In this document: one piece after another, positions 42,276-53,012 of the stretch
Numbering within the stretch: position 1 is the stretch's first letter
Layout of the letters: every line of letters starts with the position of its first letter
Assembly (NCBI GenBank): GCA_951799405.1
Contig: OX637337.1
Location: 1,612,001-1,676,000 of the forward strand
Reading direction: 5' to 3'
DNA from: Agapetus fuscipes
Lineage: Eukaryota; Arthropoda; Insecta; Trichoptera; Glossosomatidae
DNA length: 64,000 nt
Position numbers and translations under genes: made by a program
Notes under the pieces: generated by a model
Database searches by the model: none
What the model was told of the DNA's origin: nothing
What the model saw: the letters and a program-made list of their open reading frames with translations, nothing else

Positions 42276-42722
42276 AGTATACATAGTCAGATTAATTTTC
42301 ATCCTTTTATATTATTTTGTTTGTGCTTTTTTTGGTTGTTTTAATATTTTGGGTTCCTATTTTATTTTTATATTGTCTTTAATATTATTTTATTTCAAAT
42401 TGCTTGTACAAACATTTTCGGGGTTTGCCTACTGGATATTGCCCTATGGTAATAAAACCACCTTTTTATGTTTATTTTTATATATTGTTATTTTATTAAT
42501 AATAAAAAAAAATACGTTTATTTTGAGGAGTATATTTTTGTTTAATAAAATCTACCGCACGTTTTCATATTAATACCAAAATGAAAATAAATGTAAATAA
42601 CCACCGAATAAAAAATTGCGAAATTTTATTTGAAAAAAAAAACATATTTTAAAGTATGACCAGAAGCAAATCGCAAATACGTATGAGAAGAGTGGGGAAA
42701 TTTACAAATAAGCAATAAGTAT
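42276..42722. other. No recognised feature
   Basis: The hydrophobic 74-residue frame at 42349-42573 reflects T-rich sequence. No repeat recognised. Confidence 0.45.
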
Positions 42723-43265
42723 AATAATTATATTAGGATGATTCATTTTGTGAGCACTGTTTTTGTGTGAAACATTCCTTGACTGATAGGTTGACCACCC
42801 ATACTGTAAAAAATGGTTCACTTTGCCAATGCCACCACTGTTTCAGGGAAGGTTGCCAAGAGTTGCAGGGCTTACGTTCATTTGAGATTGGGTTTTTTAT
42901 ACTGTAGGTCCACATGCGGCATGTGTGAGCGCGAAATTATGCGTGTCTGCTCGTGGGAATGCATTTAATTTGAATCTTAAATGATACATATATTTGCAGC
43001 TTAGATTTAGATTAGATTTAGAGATACCTGACGAGCCCTCTGAGAGCTTGGTCGTCACCATAGAAAGCGCCAATTCTCAAGCAGAGCCCAGATGGACCTT
43101 TGGTGACCGGTCTTTGGTAAAGGTATATGAATTTTTCAACCCAGCGAGAAAAGAGCATATTTGAAAATATAAATGGTGTATTTATTTTTTGTGCTCCGTC
43201 GGAATTCGATACCACAACCTTCAATTTACGAGTCCGAAGCATTACCACTAAACTTAGGACCGGTC
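42723..43265 (-). mobile_element. SINE-A split by LINE-A
   Basis: 3' end at 42723-42773 (TTAGGATGATTCATTTTGTG) and the rest at 43019-43265, with head GTAAATTGAAGG on minus. The parts join logically once LINE-A is removed. Confidence 0.87.
42775..43018 (+). mobile_element. LINE-A 3' UTR nested in SINE-A
   Basis: TTCCTTGACTGATAGGTTGA to AGCTTAGATTTAGATTAGAT. GATAC/GTGAAAC-type edges are too degraded to set a duplication. Confidence 0.88.
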
Positions 43266-43742
43266 ATATGTATAAAAAAGGTTTGCATAAAAAATTTGCA
43301 CTTAACAAGAAATAAAAAAATAAAAAATTGGAAAAACAGATAAAAACAATGGATGGATAGTTAAATATCCACCTATTGGGACTGACATCAGTAAGTACAA
43401 TGAAATGTTGTATCACCCTTGACTGAGGTTTGTGAGAGAGCAAGAATTATTTTATATTCTTAAAAAATACTTAAACATTTTCGATTCGCACTAAAGAGAG
43501 CTTTTGTCACTTCATTGTTCTTTCTTTCTACACACCGTGTACGCACGTAAACAATAAACTAATCGTGAACATTTCCGCTTTGTTATCCCTGCCCCCCTCG
43601 CACCTGCTTACTTCCAAAGCCTTTATCTCTTTTCCTCACGATACTTACGAAAAAACATTTTTTTTACATATGGTAAGATTTTATTCCTTTGAATATTAGT
43701 GCGCTAGTATAAATATTAATTTAATTTTTGGGTTGATTTTTG
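43266..43742. other. No recognised feature
   Basis: Nothing assignable. Confidence 0.5.
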
Positions 43743-43743
43743 T

Positions 43744-44105
43744 GTTCCTTGACTTATAGGTTAGTATGAGGCTTAATCCCATGCTATATAAACTTTGTTC
43801 ACTTTTGCCAATGTCACCCCGGTTTCAGGGAAAGGCTGTGGGAGTTGCAAAGTTTATGTTCATCTTAAGGTTTGGTTTATTTTGTAAATACACATGCAGC
43901 ATGTGTAAGCGCGAACCTATTTACGCATGCTTGTGGGCATGCATAAAACATTAGTGTAACTGCTTGACGCGTTATCCCCGAAGGATTTCACGTGTGACGA
44001 GTTGAACCTATTTATTTTTAAAGGTAAGGGGGCTGGCCTTACGCCAACCACTTTAGTTAAAGTGGGGACTTTAATGTCAATATATCTTTGAAACTTAGAT
44101 AACAA
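43744..44105 (+). mobile_element. LINE-A 3' UTR interrupted by SINE-B
   Basis: GTTCCTTGACTTATAGGTTA to GCTTGTGGGCATGCATAAAA, then SINE-B, then AATATATCTTTGAAACTTAG. Confidence 0.82.
43945..44075 (-). mobile_element. SINE-B 3' half nested in LINE-A
   Basis: TTAGTGTAACTGCTTGACGC to AACCACTTTAGTTAAAGTGG on plus; no head. Confidence 0.82.
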
Positions 44106-44337
44106 ATGATTATGTGCCACGTACCTCGGCATTGAAATTCAGTTTAAGTTTTCTTGCGGTTGGACCGACACGTTTTGGACCTCTGCCAATTTTAATTAAT
44201 ACCCAGAAACCTTAGATTAACATTCAAATCAGAAATACAAGATGACCAAGCATGATCCCTTTCTGTAAAGGTCGATATTATAAAGATTCCTAAGTGCCTG
44301 GTTAACAAAAGTGAACTGGAGAGTTCGTCCCTTTAAA

Positions 44338-44590
44338 GCTTATTTGTCTAATGTCCATAAGATGTAATTTCTCATGAGTAATGTTTGTATGTGTACTGGA
44401 CCAATGTGCTTTATGAAAACTAAAAATTGATTGTGAAAATACTAAAAACAACTCTCATACTACCGTGTTTTACGAAAGAATGAATCTGTTTCTTAGCTCA
44501 GATTGTGTGGAATTTGATTCTGAATTCAATGTCATTGAAATGTCATCTTTGAATCTATTAGTAGATAAGCCAAACAAGTACTAAGGGGAC
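44338..44590 (+). mobile_element. MITE M1 copy
   Basis: GCTTATTTGTCTAATGTCC left, GATAAGCCAAACAAGTACTA right, core TTAGCTCAGATTGTGTGGAA. A GAATGAATC insertion is unique to it. Confidence 0.78.
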
Positions 44591-44611
44591 GAGTGGCTTT
44601 CTGCGATCTAT

Positions 44612-44700
44612 TGCCGTTGTCTGTGGGAGCTGGAGCTTTTGGACGTTTCGCCAATGTTTACGGTGGGCTTCTTCACCGGGAAAATGAAATGATAAAAATG
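44612..44700 (-). mobile_element. Penelope-like terminus, GAAGAAGCCC type
   Basis: On minus: GGTGAAGAAGCCCACCGTAA, ATTGGCGAAACGTCCAAAAG, CTCCAGCTCCCAC. GTGAAGA, a GCC/GGC stem and GAAAC follow the hammerhead-core order with C3 changed to G. Confidence 0.5.
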
Positions 44701-44864
44701 ACCATTATGAAACTGTGATGATAGAGTGGGTACACTCGGCAGATAAGTATGATAAATGATGCCACTCTACGTATGTGTTTTGTTGTGGAGCAGCGACACC
44801 TGTTTACTATGTATGTGAAGCTGTGGGGTACGTTTTAGTTTTAGTTTAACGCAAAAATATATTT

Positions 44865-45000
44865 TTGTTTCGTGCCGTTGCTTGTACTTCATGGGCAGGC
44901 CTTCCACCGCTTGAGAAAATATAAAGCCTTGCATGCGCGTCCATGTACTGTGGGTCCTTCTGACACTTACATACAGGACGGTTTGAGGAAGTTTTGAGCA
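44865..45000 (+). repeat. Dispersed repeat, conserved in translation with 53.9-54.1 kb
   Basis: The frame gives QAFHRLRKYKALHARP, CTVGPSDTYIQDGL. The minus-strand copy at 53918-54118 gives KAFHHLRKYIALYERP, CAVGPSDTYKQDGY. I do not recognise the protein. It may be a piece of an unrecognised transposon gene or simply a conserved non-coding repeat. Confidence 0.5.
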
Positions 45001-45126
45001 TATCCACTTCCTTTATATCCTTACCTCTTTTATATTATTACCAAGACGTGCAATGGATAGAGGAGAATTAATTTCAAAACAAGTACAAGGAGTAAGCGGA
45101 CGCAAAAGCTACCGCGTCGCTTCGAT

Positions 45127-47165
45127 AATCTATAATAATATATATAATCTATAATCTAAGTTGCAAGGATATATTCATTTAAAGCTCTCAGATGTATGCC
45201 CACAAACCAACAAGTGTAGTTCGCGCTTACAAATGCTGAATGTGTACTTACAAATAAATCCAAACCTCAAATGAACATAAGCCCCACAACTTTTGCCGAC
45301 CTTCCCTGAAACAGGGGTGACATTGGCAAAGTGAACCATTTTTTACAGTATGGGTGGTCAGCCTCATACCAACCTATAAGTCAAGGAATATGAATAATAA
45401 ATTACATTTAAATATAAAAAGAACAAAACCTTACAAAGAAATCTATACAAAAAAAGGTAAAAATTTCCTATGCAAAAAAATGTAGCAAATGAATACACCA
45501 ACATTAGAAATCAACATTGCAGATTAGCCGCCACTTCTTCCTGTCCTTGCATACTTCTTTCATTTCATCCAGAGTCATAACCTTTTTCATACAAGTCCTC
45601 CTTTTATTATGACTCTGGATATCCCATTCATTCGCTATTTCAGAGATTTGATCCTTCCATACTTTTCTCGGTCTTCCTCTACCACGACATCCATCTATTC
45701 TAGCAACATATACTTTCTTCGTCAATCTTTCATCACTCATTCTCTCCAAATGCCCGAACCATCTTAACATACTTCTTTTAATCTTCACTTTCACACTTTC
45801 CCTTACACCACATTCTTCTCTTACAAAATCATTCCTCACCCTGTCACTTCGTTTTTTCCCAATCATACTTCTTAGATAGTCCATTTCTACTGTATGGACT
45901 TTACTAATTTCCCTTTCACTCACCGTCCAGGCTTCACTTCCATACATCAAGGTTGGCACTAGTATACCACCGTGCACCGCCAATCTAACATTTTTTGAGA
46001 GATTTTGGTTCCTGGCGATGCAAGCGGTCGCACCCAGTACACACCTACCTTTCATTATTCTTCTTTCAAATTCACCGGCCATTCTTCCATCTTTTTCAAA
46101 CTTACTTCCCAAATATACAAACTCATTTACAACATCAACATTCATTCCATTAATTTTAAATTCATAATTCATATTTTCATCATCTCTTTCAAAAATCAAA
46201 ACTTTCGTCTTTCTTGCATTCAACTTCAAATTATTACCTTTCAAAGCTTCGTTCAATCTAGAGAGCATCATTTGCAATTCCACTGCTGAATCAGATACAA
46301 GGACTGCATCATCCGCATACAGTAGAACGCTTACTTTGCTCTCTCCTATCATTAATCCACAATCATCAAGTCTAGCATCTCGAACACACTAGTCCATGAC
46401 TATGTTAAATAGCCATGGGCTCATCACACATCCTTGCCTTACACCCTTAAAAACTTCAAACCATTCACTATACTCACCATCAATACGAATGCAGGCCATA
46501 CTATTCTCATAGTTCGCATGCACCGCATTGAGTAGAGCTCCATTCACTCCGTATGCTTTCAAAACATCCCACAACATACCTCTGTCCACTGAGTCAAAAG
46601 CCTTTTCCAGATCCACAAAGGCCGTGAATAGTTTCCCCCTCACCGACAATTGTTTTTCAACAAGTTGTCGTAGAGTGAAAATCTGATCAACACAGCCTCT
46701 ACCGACCATAAAGCCGGACTGTATATCGGAAACCCTTTTGCTAGTGGTCAGAATCACATTTTTTATAATCACCTTACAGAAGACTTTTCCTGGTATACTG
46801 AGTAGACTGATTGGTCTGAAGTTCTGACAGTCTTTTTTGTCCCCTTTACCTTTGTAAATGGGAACAATGACTGCCTTCCTCCAATCCATCGGTACTACTC
46901 CTGCATTCACACAAAGCTTACATAATTCAAACATCCAATCTATCACACATTCACCTCCTGCTTTCAACATTTCACCATTTATACCATCAAACCCAGCAGA
47001 CTTCCCATTCTTCAGACGTGAAATAGACACTTTCATTTCTTCTTTCAAAATCTTCAATTCATTCTCTTCATCTGTCTGTTCATAAATTCTTCTTTCACCC
47101 TGGCCAAAAATTTCTTGAAAATAGTTCTTCCATCTCTTGCATACTTCTTCATTCTCCCATAATCA
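45127..47165 (-). mobile_element. LINE-A, longest copy (5'-truncated)
   Basis: About 2 kb. From right to left: RT coding region (47165-45504), UTR starting near CCAACCTATAAGTCAAGGAA (plus, 45370) and the tail of TATAATCTATAATCTAAG repeats at 45127. It shows that the many short UTR copies belong to this RT. The endonuclease part and the 5' end are missing. Confidence 0.92.
45504..47165 (-). pseudogene. LINE-A reverse transcriptase, one in-frame stop
   Basis: Two frames, 47057-46389 and 46352-45504, are in the same reading frame and separated only by a TAG at 46391-46389; upstream codons stay open to about 47160. Landmarks in order: EVCKRWKNYFQEIFG, NGKSAGFDGINGEMLK, KDCQNFRPISLL, motif A FVDLEKAFDSVDR, motif B GVRQGCVMSPWLFN, the stop, motif C YADDAVLVSD, LNARKTKVL, YLGSKFEKDG, then MLRWFGHLERM and RGRGRPRKVW. 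The palm domain is otherwise complete (about 550 residues). The enzyme would copy LINE RNA at a nicked target in the nucleus. The stop and the missing endonuclease make this copy inactive. The clade is uncertain: RTE-like or jockey-like. Confidence 0.92.
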
Positions 47166-47512
47166 GCTAGATAATCAGCCTTGAAAATGTTTTCTGCTTG
47201 TAGGAACGAAATGTGGGCAGATAATAAGGCTGCAAATAGAACATGTCACACGTGAAAGACACAAAAAATTGACATTGACTCAAAGGCAAGAGTAAATTTT
47301 AAAGTCATTTTATTTATTATATATATTTTTCAGGGTTTGGTGGTTTACACAGTGAAAGTCCATTGTATAATCAATCAAATAAATATATTGTTTTAATATA
47401 CTTTTTTATTATTTTATTTTAAATATGTCAAACAGTTTTCGCCTAAAAAGGCATCCTCAGGACAATGACAATGACAAATCAAAATTAAATTCTCTTCTTC
47501 TTCATCTCCCTT

Positions 47513-47631
47513 CACATTAAATAGACAATATAATTATTTAGGTGTAAATGTAAATCCAAATTAATAAACATTAAATAGACAGTATAATTATGTAGGTATG
47601 AATGTAAAATCCAAATTAATAAACACATATA
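47513..47631. repeat. Tandem duplication, about 60 bp x 2
   Basis: CATTAAATAGACAATATAAT and CATTAAATAGACAGTATAAT begin two near-identical units, each ending CCAAATTAATAAACA. It lies between the Penelope terminus and its RT fragment. Confidence 0.85.
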
Positions 47632-47639
47632 AATGTTTA

Positions 47640-48000
47640 TTTAATGTCATTCTATGTATCATAGAATGAAAGGCCGACATTTTTTGTGAATATGGATGAT
47701 TGGATGATGAATGAATTATTGTGTCCGTGTACGTAGGTTTCCTGAATATGCCAAATTTAAATTTCTGATCAACAATTTGAATACTAATATCTAAAAAAAA
47801 TTTTGTAATATCCCGTCCTGTTCAATTTCTAAAGTGAATTGTTAAGATGTATTAAGAGAATTCATGAATTTCAAAAAAAGATCTAACTGTCTTTTGGAAC
47901 CTGTCCATATGCAAAAAATATCATCCACATGTCTGTAATAACAAGAAACATATTTTAATAATTGATGGTTTGAAGAAAATAAATTACATTTTGTAGGGTT
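47640..48000 (-). pseudogene. Penelope-like reverse transcriptase fragment
   Basis: On minus from about 47945: YYRHVDDIFCIWTGSKRQLD, LFLKFMNSLNTS, a TAA stop, then QFTLEIEQDGILQNFFLDIS, KFKFGIFRKPTYTDTIIHSS and NHPYSQK. VDD is the catalytic motif C. The spacing to LDISI and the FRKPTYTD motif is diagnostic of Penelope RT. About 110 codons survive with one stop. The domain would have made cDNA in target-primed fashion. Confidence 0.9.
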
Positions 48001-48035
48001 TGTGTATTCACACAGTGAAAATTCATTTTTTTTTT

Positions 48036-48278
48036 AAATAAAGCTATTTTTTGTTTAACGTAGTTTATTTTCACAATAATATTTAATATCTCGAGTACTT
48101 TCGACCTTCAATATTCAGGCCATTATCAAGAGTGATGTATAAAAAATTAAAATTATTAAGAACAAACCATAGATCAAAATTATATAAATTCAAATAAATA
48201 GGTAGGTATAGGTACAATAAATATGAACTTAATATTATTGTGAAAATAAACTACGTTAAACAAAAAATAGCTTTATTT
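48036..48278. repeat. Perfect 48-bp inverted repeat of the Penelope terminus
   Basis: 48036-48083 and 48231-48278 are exact complements (AAATAAAGCTATTTTTTGTT..., ...TCACAATAATATT). T and A runs extend the arms by about 9. The loop holds CTCGAGTACTTTCGACCTTC. Confidence 0.93.
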
Positions 48279-48345
48279 AAAAAAAAAAAAAAAAAATTAC
48301 ATTCATCTTCATCATTCATCAAATTACATACATCATTTTATTTTA

Positions 48346-49080
48346 CTATATCGATAGCTTAAAGGTAAAACTGGATAAGTGACAAATGAAGCTAACATGG
48401 GGTTCTCAGATAAATGCAATATTTTCTACGAGAAAAAACACTAGAAAAGTGTGAAAATCCTGTAGGGTAGAAGTTTTTCATGAGAACTTCCTTATAAGTA
48501 GTTCACTTACTATGAGAAGTTACGCCCTATAAAAGGTTTTATCCACGATTTCTCAAATCAATGAATCATCATGGCATATTGGTACCGACATTTATGTATG
48601 GAAGTAAGACGTGGACAGTTAACGAATGTGAGTTGAGTTAAGTATGCACGGTTGAAAATGGCTTACCTAAGAGCAATGACTGGAAAAACACTGAATGATA
48701 GAGTCCGCAATGATTGGGTGATGAACGAGTGTGGTATAAAAGAGAATTTAAGAGCGACAGTACAAAAAAGCACAATGAGATGGTTCGGACATCTTGAAAG
48801 AATGGATGATGAACCAATGACGAAGAAAGTGTACAGAGGAACAGGCGTGGAAGGGGAAGATCAAGGAAGGAATGGATAGACCAATGAAACCTGCAGTCTG
48901 AGAATAAGAGCAGAGTATGTATGAAGAATGTGATGAATGTTGAATAAATAAAAGAGGTATGCAAGGACAGAAAAAAGTAGAGACACATCTGCGGAGGTAC
49001 CGGCCACCCTTAGTGGTGGCAGGATACAGTACAGTACAGTGCATCACTTATTTAGTTTTATCTTTAAGATGGTGATGTTG
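48346..49080 (+). mobile_element. MITE M2 split by LINE-B
   Basis: Left ATCGATAGCTTAAAGGTAAA, GCTAACATGGGGTTCTCAGA; inner TTACTATGAGAAGTTACGCC; right end ATCACTTATTTAGTTTTATC at about 49046. Confidence 0.75.
48581..49042 (+). pseudogene. LINE-B RT C-terminal region nested in M2
   Basis: LVPTFMYGSKTWTVNECE at about 48587, then (frame 48652-48879) MAYLRAMTGKTLNDRVRNDW and STMRWFGHLERMDDEPMTKK. Stops and frameshifts follow. It ends in GGCCACCC and ACAGTACAGTACAGT, a variant of the LINE-B tail. It covers the post-RT connection domain only. Confidence 0.85.
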
Positions 49081-49370
49081 CCTACTTTATAGGAACATAT
49101 GCCTGTATGGAATGCACGCTCCCGATTCTTACTCATTTCGGCAGAAAATAAATATTTCCTCAATAAATACGTTGACATACGATGTAAGGAAGTCATATAA
49201 TCTTCCAAGTTGGTTTGAAAAGTCAAAGGAGCGCTATTATTTTTTCATAGGAAAATTAGGAATACTCAAAGACTTTCTTGCGTCGTGAAAGCTCTTAGAA
49301 ATTTGTATTTCAAGTACAAGGTTGCTAGAAATGAGGTTAAATGAACCATATCTCTGGTTGCGTACATGCT
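49081..49370. other. No recognised feature
   Basis: Nothing assignable. Confidence 0.4.
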
Positions 49371-49522
49371 TTGAAAGCCGAACTTTTTCAAGAAGATATT
49401 CTTTAGCATGGAATAAGCTACCACTAGGAATGATTTAGGTGTGTTTCTAATAGTGCTCTTGAGGTGTGATTTACACCGGAAAGCGCTCTAAAAATAAAGC
49501 ATTCTAATACTGTTATTTTTGT
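49371..49522 (+). pseudogene. LINE-E-like C-terminal end
   Basis: ESRTFSRRYSLAWNKLPLGM is followed by a stop; the WNxLP core is kept. The 3' end CTCTTGAGGTGTGATTTACA and AAAGCGCTCTAAAAATAAAG resembles SINE-A's 3' end, with a degenerate ATT tail. Confidence 0.6.
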
Positions 49523-49529
49523 TTCTATG

Positions 49530-49745
49530 AACCGTTAACTTAAAGGTTTGTATGAGGCTGACCAATCATGCTGTGAATAATTGGTTCACTTTGCCAATTT
49601 CACCCATAGTTCAGGGAAGGTCCGTAAAAGCTGCAGGGCTTATGTTCATTTGAGATTGGGTTTTTTGTACTGTAGGTCCACATGCGGCATGTGTGAGCGC
49701 AAAGTTATGCGTGTCCCTGGTTTGGACTGTAAATGAGGCTGCTTA
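49530..49745 (+). mobile_element. LINE-A 3' UTR, truncated at right by SINE-B
   Basis: CTTAAAGGTTTGTATGAGGC to GCGCAAAGTTATGCGTGTC; the remaining end is lost. Confidence 0.83.
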
Positions 49746-49753
49746 TAGTATGG

Positions 49754-50038
49754 TCCGGCCAATGGCTCATCTGGTAGAATGTTCAAGGGTTCGATCCCCA
49801 CCGAGGGGTCAGAAATTATTCCCCTTTCGGTGTTTATTTACAACCCCAAAAGATACCGTTAAAGTTTACTCAATCTTCAGAAGAAATCAGAACCAGCCTC
49901 TTCGGGAGTTGGCTTAACGTGAGGCCGGCCTGCCGACCGTAAAAATAAATAGGTCCCAAATCGCCACATGCAACCCCTTCGGCGATAACGCAGGTAAGAA
50001 GTCACACGATATGTGTTGCTTAGTTGCGTTGCGTTGCG
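49754..50038 (+). mobile_element. SINE-B copy
   Basis: Head GGTCCGGCCAATGGCTCATC with a deletion before box B GGTTCGATCCCCACC. Tail GCTTAGTTGCGTTGCGTTGC shows the GTTGC repeat clearly. Confidence 0.9.
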
Positions 50039-50680
50039 TCAGGATTGCAAACAAATTCAACACTTTGAAAGTAATTTGTATTTGCTATAAACAGCTAATC
50101 TTAATGACCCCTATCATCCAATGAAAAACTTTCTCGAAAACAGAAAAACACCTTCTAAACGTGGTATTTAGTTTGCGTTTGTTTTAGTAGGTTTGAAGAG
50201 GATAAGAAGAGGTCTAAATCCATAAGAAAGTATGATTTACAACAAAAAAAAATAGGTACATGGAATCGAATTTTTTACTCTCGATACTCTCAAAGGTACA
50301 ATATTCATAAACATCAGAAAATATAAATATGAAAAAAAAGGCTTGACCTTTATTCTCGGAAAATACATTTTCACAAAGTAAATTTAAACAAAATATGTTT
50401 TTTTAAATAAACATAGAAAAACTTTATTTTACTTACTTACAGAATAAAAAACAAAATAGCTTTGTGGATGTTCGCTTTCAGTTTTTTTGTTGTTGTATAT
50501 TTCCGAAAAAAAAACAAGGATCCTCTTTTAAAATAAAATGTTGGTTTTGGGGCGAAGGTTTTCAAAGGGTGCTTTTTGACATGCTGGTTATCCGACAAAA
50601 TGGAAATTAAAATTTAAGGCTCATGAAATGTAGAAAATGATATTCAATTTAGGGCTGCAAAAATACATAGGTACCTACTC
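50039..50680. other. No recognised feature
   Basis: Nothing assignable. Confidence 0.5.
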
Positions 50681-50760
50681 ATTTTGGGTTGTCAAATACG
50701 CACTAATTTTGCGCTGTCAAATACGCACTCATTTTGTGTCGTCAGATACGCAATAATTTT
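50681..50760. repeat. Short tandem array, about 26 bp x 3
   Basis: Units TTTTGGGTTGTCAAATACGC, TTTTGCGCTGTCAAATACGC and TTTTGTGTCGTCAGATACGC, each followed by a few bases. Confidence 0.85.
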
Positions 50761-50849
50761 GGGGGCCGCGGCAGATAGAGTGGAACATACTGCAACTCGG
50801 AAAATGGATTCATAATCTATTGGTACCTAAAAAGAAGCTTTGTGTAATG

Positions 50850-51155
50850 TGTAACGCTAAAACGCTACCAAACCACGCATTAGCGTGGCTTCTTGCCATT
50901 TTTTCCCAAAGGGTTTGCATGCGGCTTGTGAAATCTATTACTAGCCAACCACTTCAGTTGAAGAGGGGATTTCCCAGCTCCCGAGGGGGTCGGTCCTCAT
51001 TTCTTGGAAAGGCTGAGTAAACCATGCTGGTATTTTATTTTGGGTTTGAAATAAACACTGAAACAGAAAATCATTTTTGAAACCCTTGGTGGGATTTGAC
51101 ACCCGAGCTCTCGGCATGGAATGCAAGCACTCTACCAACTGAGCAATTAACCGGA
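50850..51155 (-). mobile_element. SINE-B copy with altered tail
   Basis: Head at right (CAACTGAGCAATTAACCGGA on plus) and body are good; the tail region is diverged (TAGCGTGGCTTCTTGCC). Confidence 0.83.
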
Positions 51156-51311
51156 CTGTGTAAGATATCCGAATTAAAATACGTAATTGCTTGGTATTGT
51201 ATAGCTGAGAGGTCAAATTTGTTATTCTTGTAGTAACTGGGGGTCGTGAATTGACTTTAAAATTAGTGCCAAAAACGGATTATCAAATTCTTGAATACAT
51301 AGCACGTCTAA

Positions 51312-51572
51312 ATCTAAACCTTAATCTAAGTTGCAAAGATATGTATCGTTTGAGATTCATATTAAATGCATTCCCACAAGCAGACACGCATAATTTCACG
51401 CTCACACATGCCGCATGTGGACCTACAATAAAAAAAACCCCAATCTCAAATGAATATAAGCCCTGCAACTCTTGCCGACCTTCCCTGAAACCGGGGCGAC
51501 ATTGGCAAAGTGAACCATTTTTTACAGTATGAGGGGTCAGCCTCATACCAACCTATCAGTCAAGGAATAAGA
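51312..51572 (-). mobile_element. LINE-A 3' UTR copy
   Basis: ACCTTAATCTAAGTTGCAAA to CCAACCTATCAGTCAAGGAA on plus. Two overlapping frames are shadows. Confidence 0.88.
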
Positions 51573-52205
51573 GCAATTAATACATTCAAAAATATAAAAT
51601 AAATAAACTCTAAACAATTAAACAGTAAAAAAACTACAAAACATATTAAAAAATAAAATTAAAAAATACTGATGACGATAAATATGATGATAGGTCCACG
51701 GAAAACAAAAAATCAGAAATGCTTCCATTAGACTTTGGGAACCTCTTTTTAGGGGGTGGAGAAATTTTGTTGGCCAAATTTCACCCAAAATAAATGAGTG
51801 TAAATTTATGCAAACGCGAACAAAATAGCTCCACGAAACGGCGCTTACATATTATTCCAACAAAGGGTTTCAGTTATGTCGTAAAATTATTTTACAGAGT
51901 ACCCCAAGTACAAGAGATTTCGTAAACGCACTCAACCGTTGCGTGAACAGCAAATTGTATGTAAGATGCTACAGCAACTCTGTTGAATATTATAGTTTGT
52001 AAACATTTATCTATTTACGCAATTGTTGAGTACTTACTCGAGAAATTGTACTAAAAATTTTCATATTAAAGCCGCACTGCAAAAGTACGCGACCAGAAAT
52101 TTGGCATGTTTTAATCCGCACGGAATTGAACTAATAAAACATCTTTAAACTTTAAAAGCTCTAACCAGCATATGAAGTTATAGAGGAATACATAGAAAGG
52201 AATGT
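51573..52205. other. No recognised feature
   Basis: Nothing assignable. Confidence 0.5.
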
Positions 52206-52207
52206 TA

Positions 52208-52470
52208 TTGACCGGTCCGTAGTCTAGTGTTAACGCTTCGGACTCGTAAATGGAAGACCATGGGTTCGAGTTCCGAAAAAATATTTTTTCAAATATTTTT
52301 CAAATACCGATGACCGGTCACCAAAGGTCCATTCAGCCTTACAGCAACTGGGTCTTGCTTGAGAATTGGCGCTTTCTACAGCGACGACCAAGCTTGAAGA
52401 GGGCTCTTGAGGTGTGAATCACACAGAAACAGCGCACATTAAATAAATAATCCTAATATTATTATTTTAA
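52208..52470 (+). mobile_element. SINE-A with internal deletion
   Basis: Head GACCGGTCCGTAGTCTAGTG and box B GGTTCGAGTTCC; the GGAGCACAAAAAA block is lost. 3' end AACAGCGCACATTAAATAAA. Confidence 0.87.
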
Positions 52471-52489
52471 TGAAACAAAATTACAAGAT

Positions 52490-52825
52490 GTGGACCTATG
52501 AAATATGTATTTGATGGTGCAGATCTCTTGGCGTGATCGAGTCACCAATGAAGAAGTCCTTCAACGAATGCGCGCTACGAAGGAGCTTCTGCCTACCATT
52601 AAACAGAGAAAGCTTATGTACTTCGGTCACATTATGAGAAATGAGAAGTACCGTCTCCTTCATCTTATCATTCAGGGTAAGGTTGAGGGGAGAAGATCTC
52701 AGGGACGCCGAAGGACATCGTGGCTGAAAAACCTGCGACAGTGGTTCGGCAGAAGCACCAAGTCCCTGTTTCGAGCCGCAGCATCTAAACTCAAAATAGC
52801 CATGATGATTGCCGATCTTCGATAG
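52490..52825 (+). pseudogene. LINE-C RT C-terminal end, frame intact
   Basis: The frame at 52505-52825 gives SWRDRVTNEEVLQRM, KQRKLMYFGHIMRNEKYRLL, IIQGKVEGRRSQGRRRTSWL, LRQWFGRSTKSLFRAA and AMMIADLR. This is the well-known C-terminal segment of an insect endonuclease-reverse transcriptase family. The RT palm is missing. It is followed directly by a LINE-D-type tail. It was probably exapted by no one: no promoter or exon context is visible. Confidence 0.9.
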
Positions 52826-52849
52826 AAGTAGCACAGACAGAATAAGAAG

Positions 52850-53012
52850 AAGAAGATGGATCAGTGTCTGATCTCAGAGCATTCGAACGTCTCGGAATAC
52901 GTTGGGCAGAGTATGTTTAGACCGACGCTGAAGTTCTGGGAGTGAGGGGACCATGGAGGGAAGCAGCACAAGACAGAGAGTCCTGGAGGATTGTGGTGCG
53001 GGAGGCCCTGAA
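52850..53012 (+). pseudogene. LINE-D-like C-terminal end
   Basis: GPWREAAQDRESWRIVVREA is encoded at about 52948-53007, like WMQRAQDRDAWRDMGEA at 6.2 kb. Upstream frame is broken. Confidence 0.65.

Larger units (their letters stand above)
47331..48290 (-). mobile_element. Penelope-like element, partial
   Basis: A terminal piece at left (GGTTTGGTGGTTTACACAGT ... TCGCCTAAAAAGGCATCCTC), an RT fragment at 47640-48000 and a second terminal foldback at right (47990-48290). RT between terminal foldbacks is the Penelope layout. The N-terminal half of RT and the GIY-YIG endonuclease are not seen. Confidence 0.8.

Noticed and set aside
42349..42573. Hydrophobic 74-residue frame like a membrane protein
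   Set aside because: T-rich DNA gives Phe/Leu-rich translations; no start context, homologue or exon signal seen.
45000..49100. Host gene interrupted by elements
   Set aside because: All coding-like stretches here are RT domains; no spliceable host exon was found.
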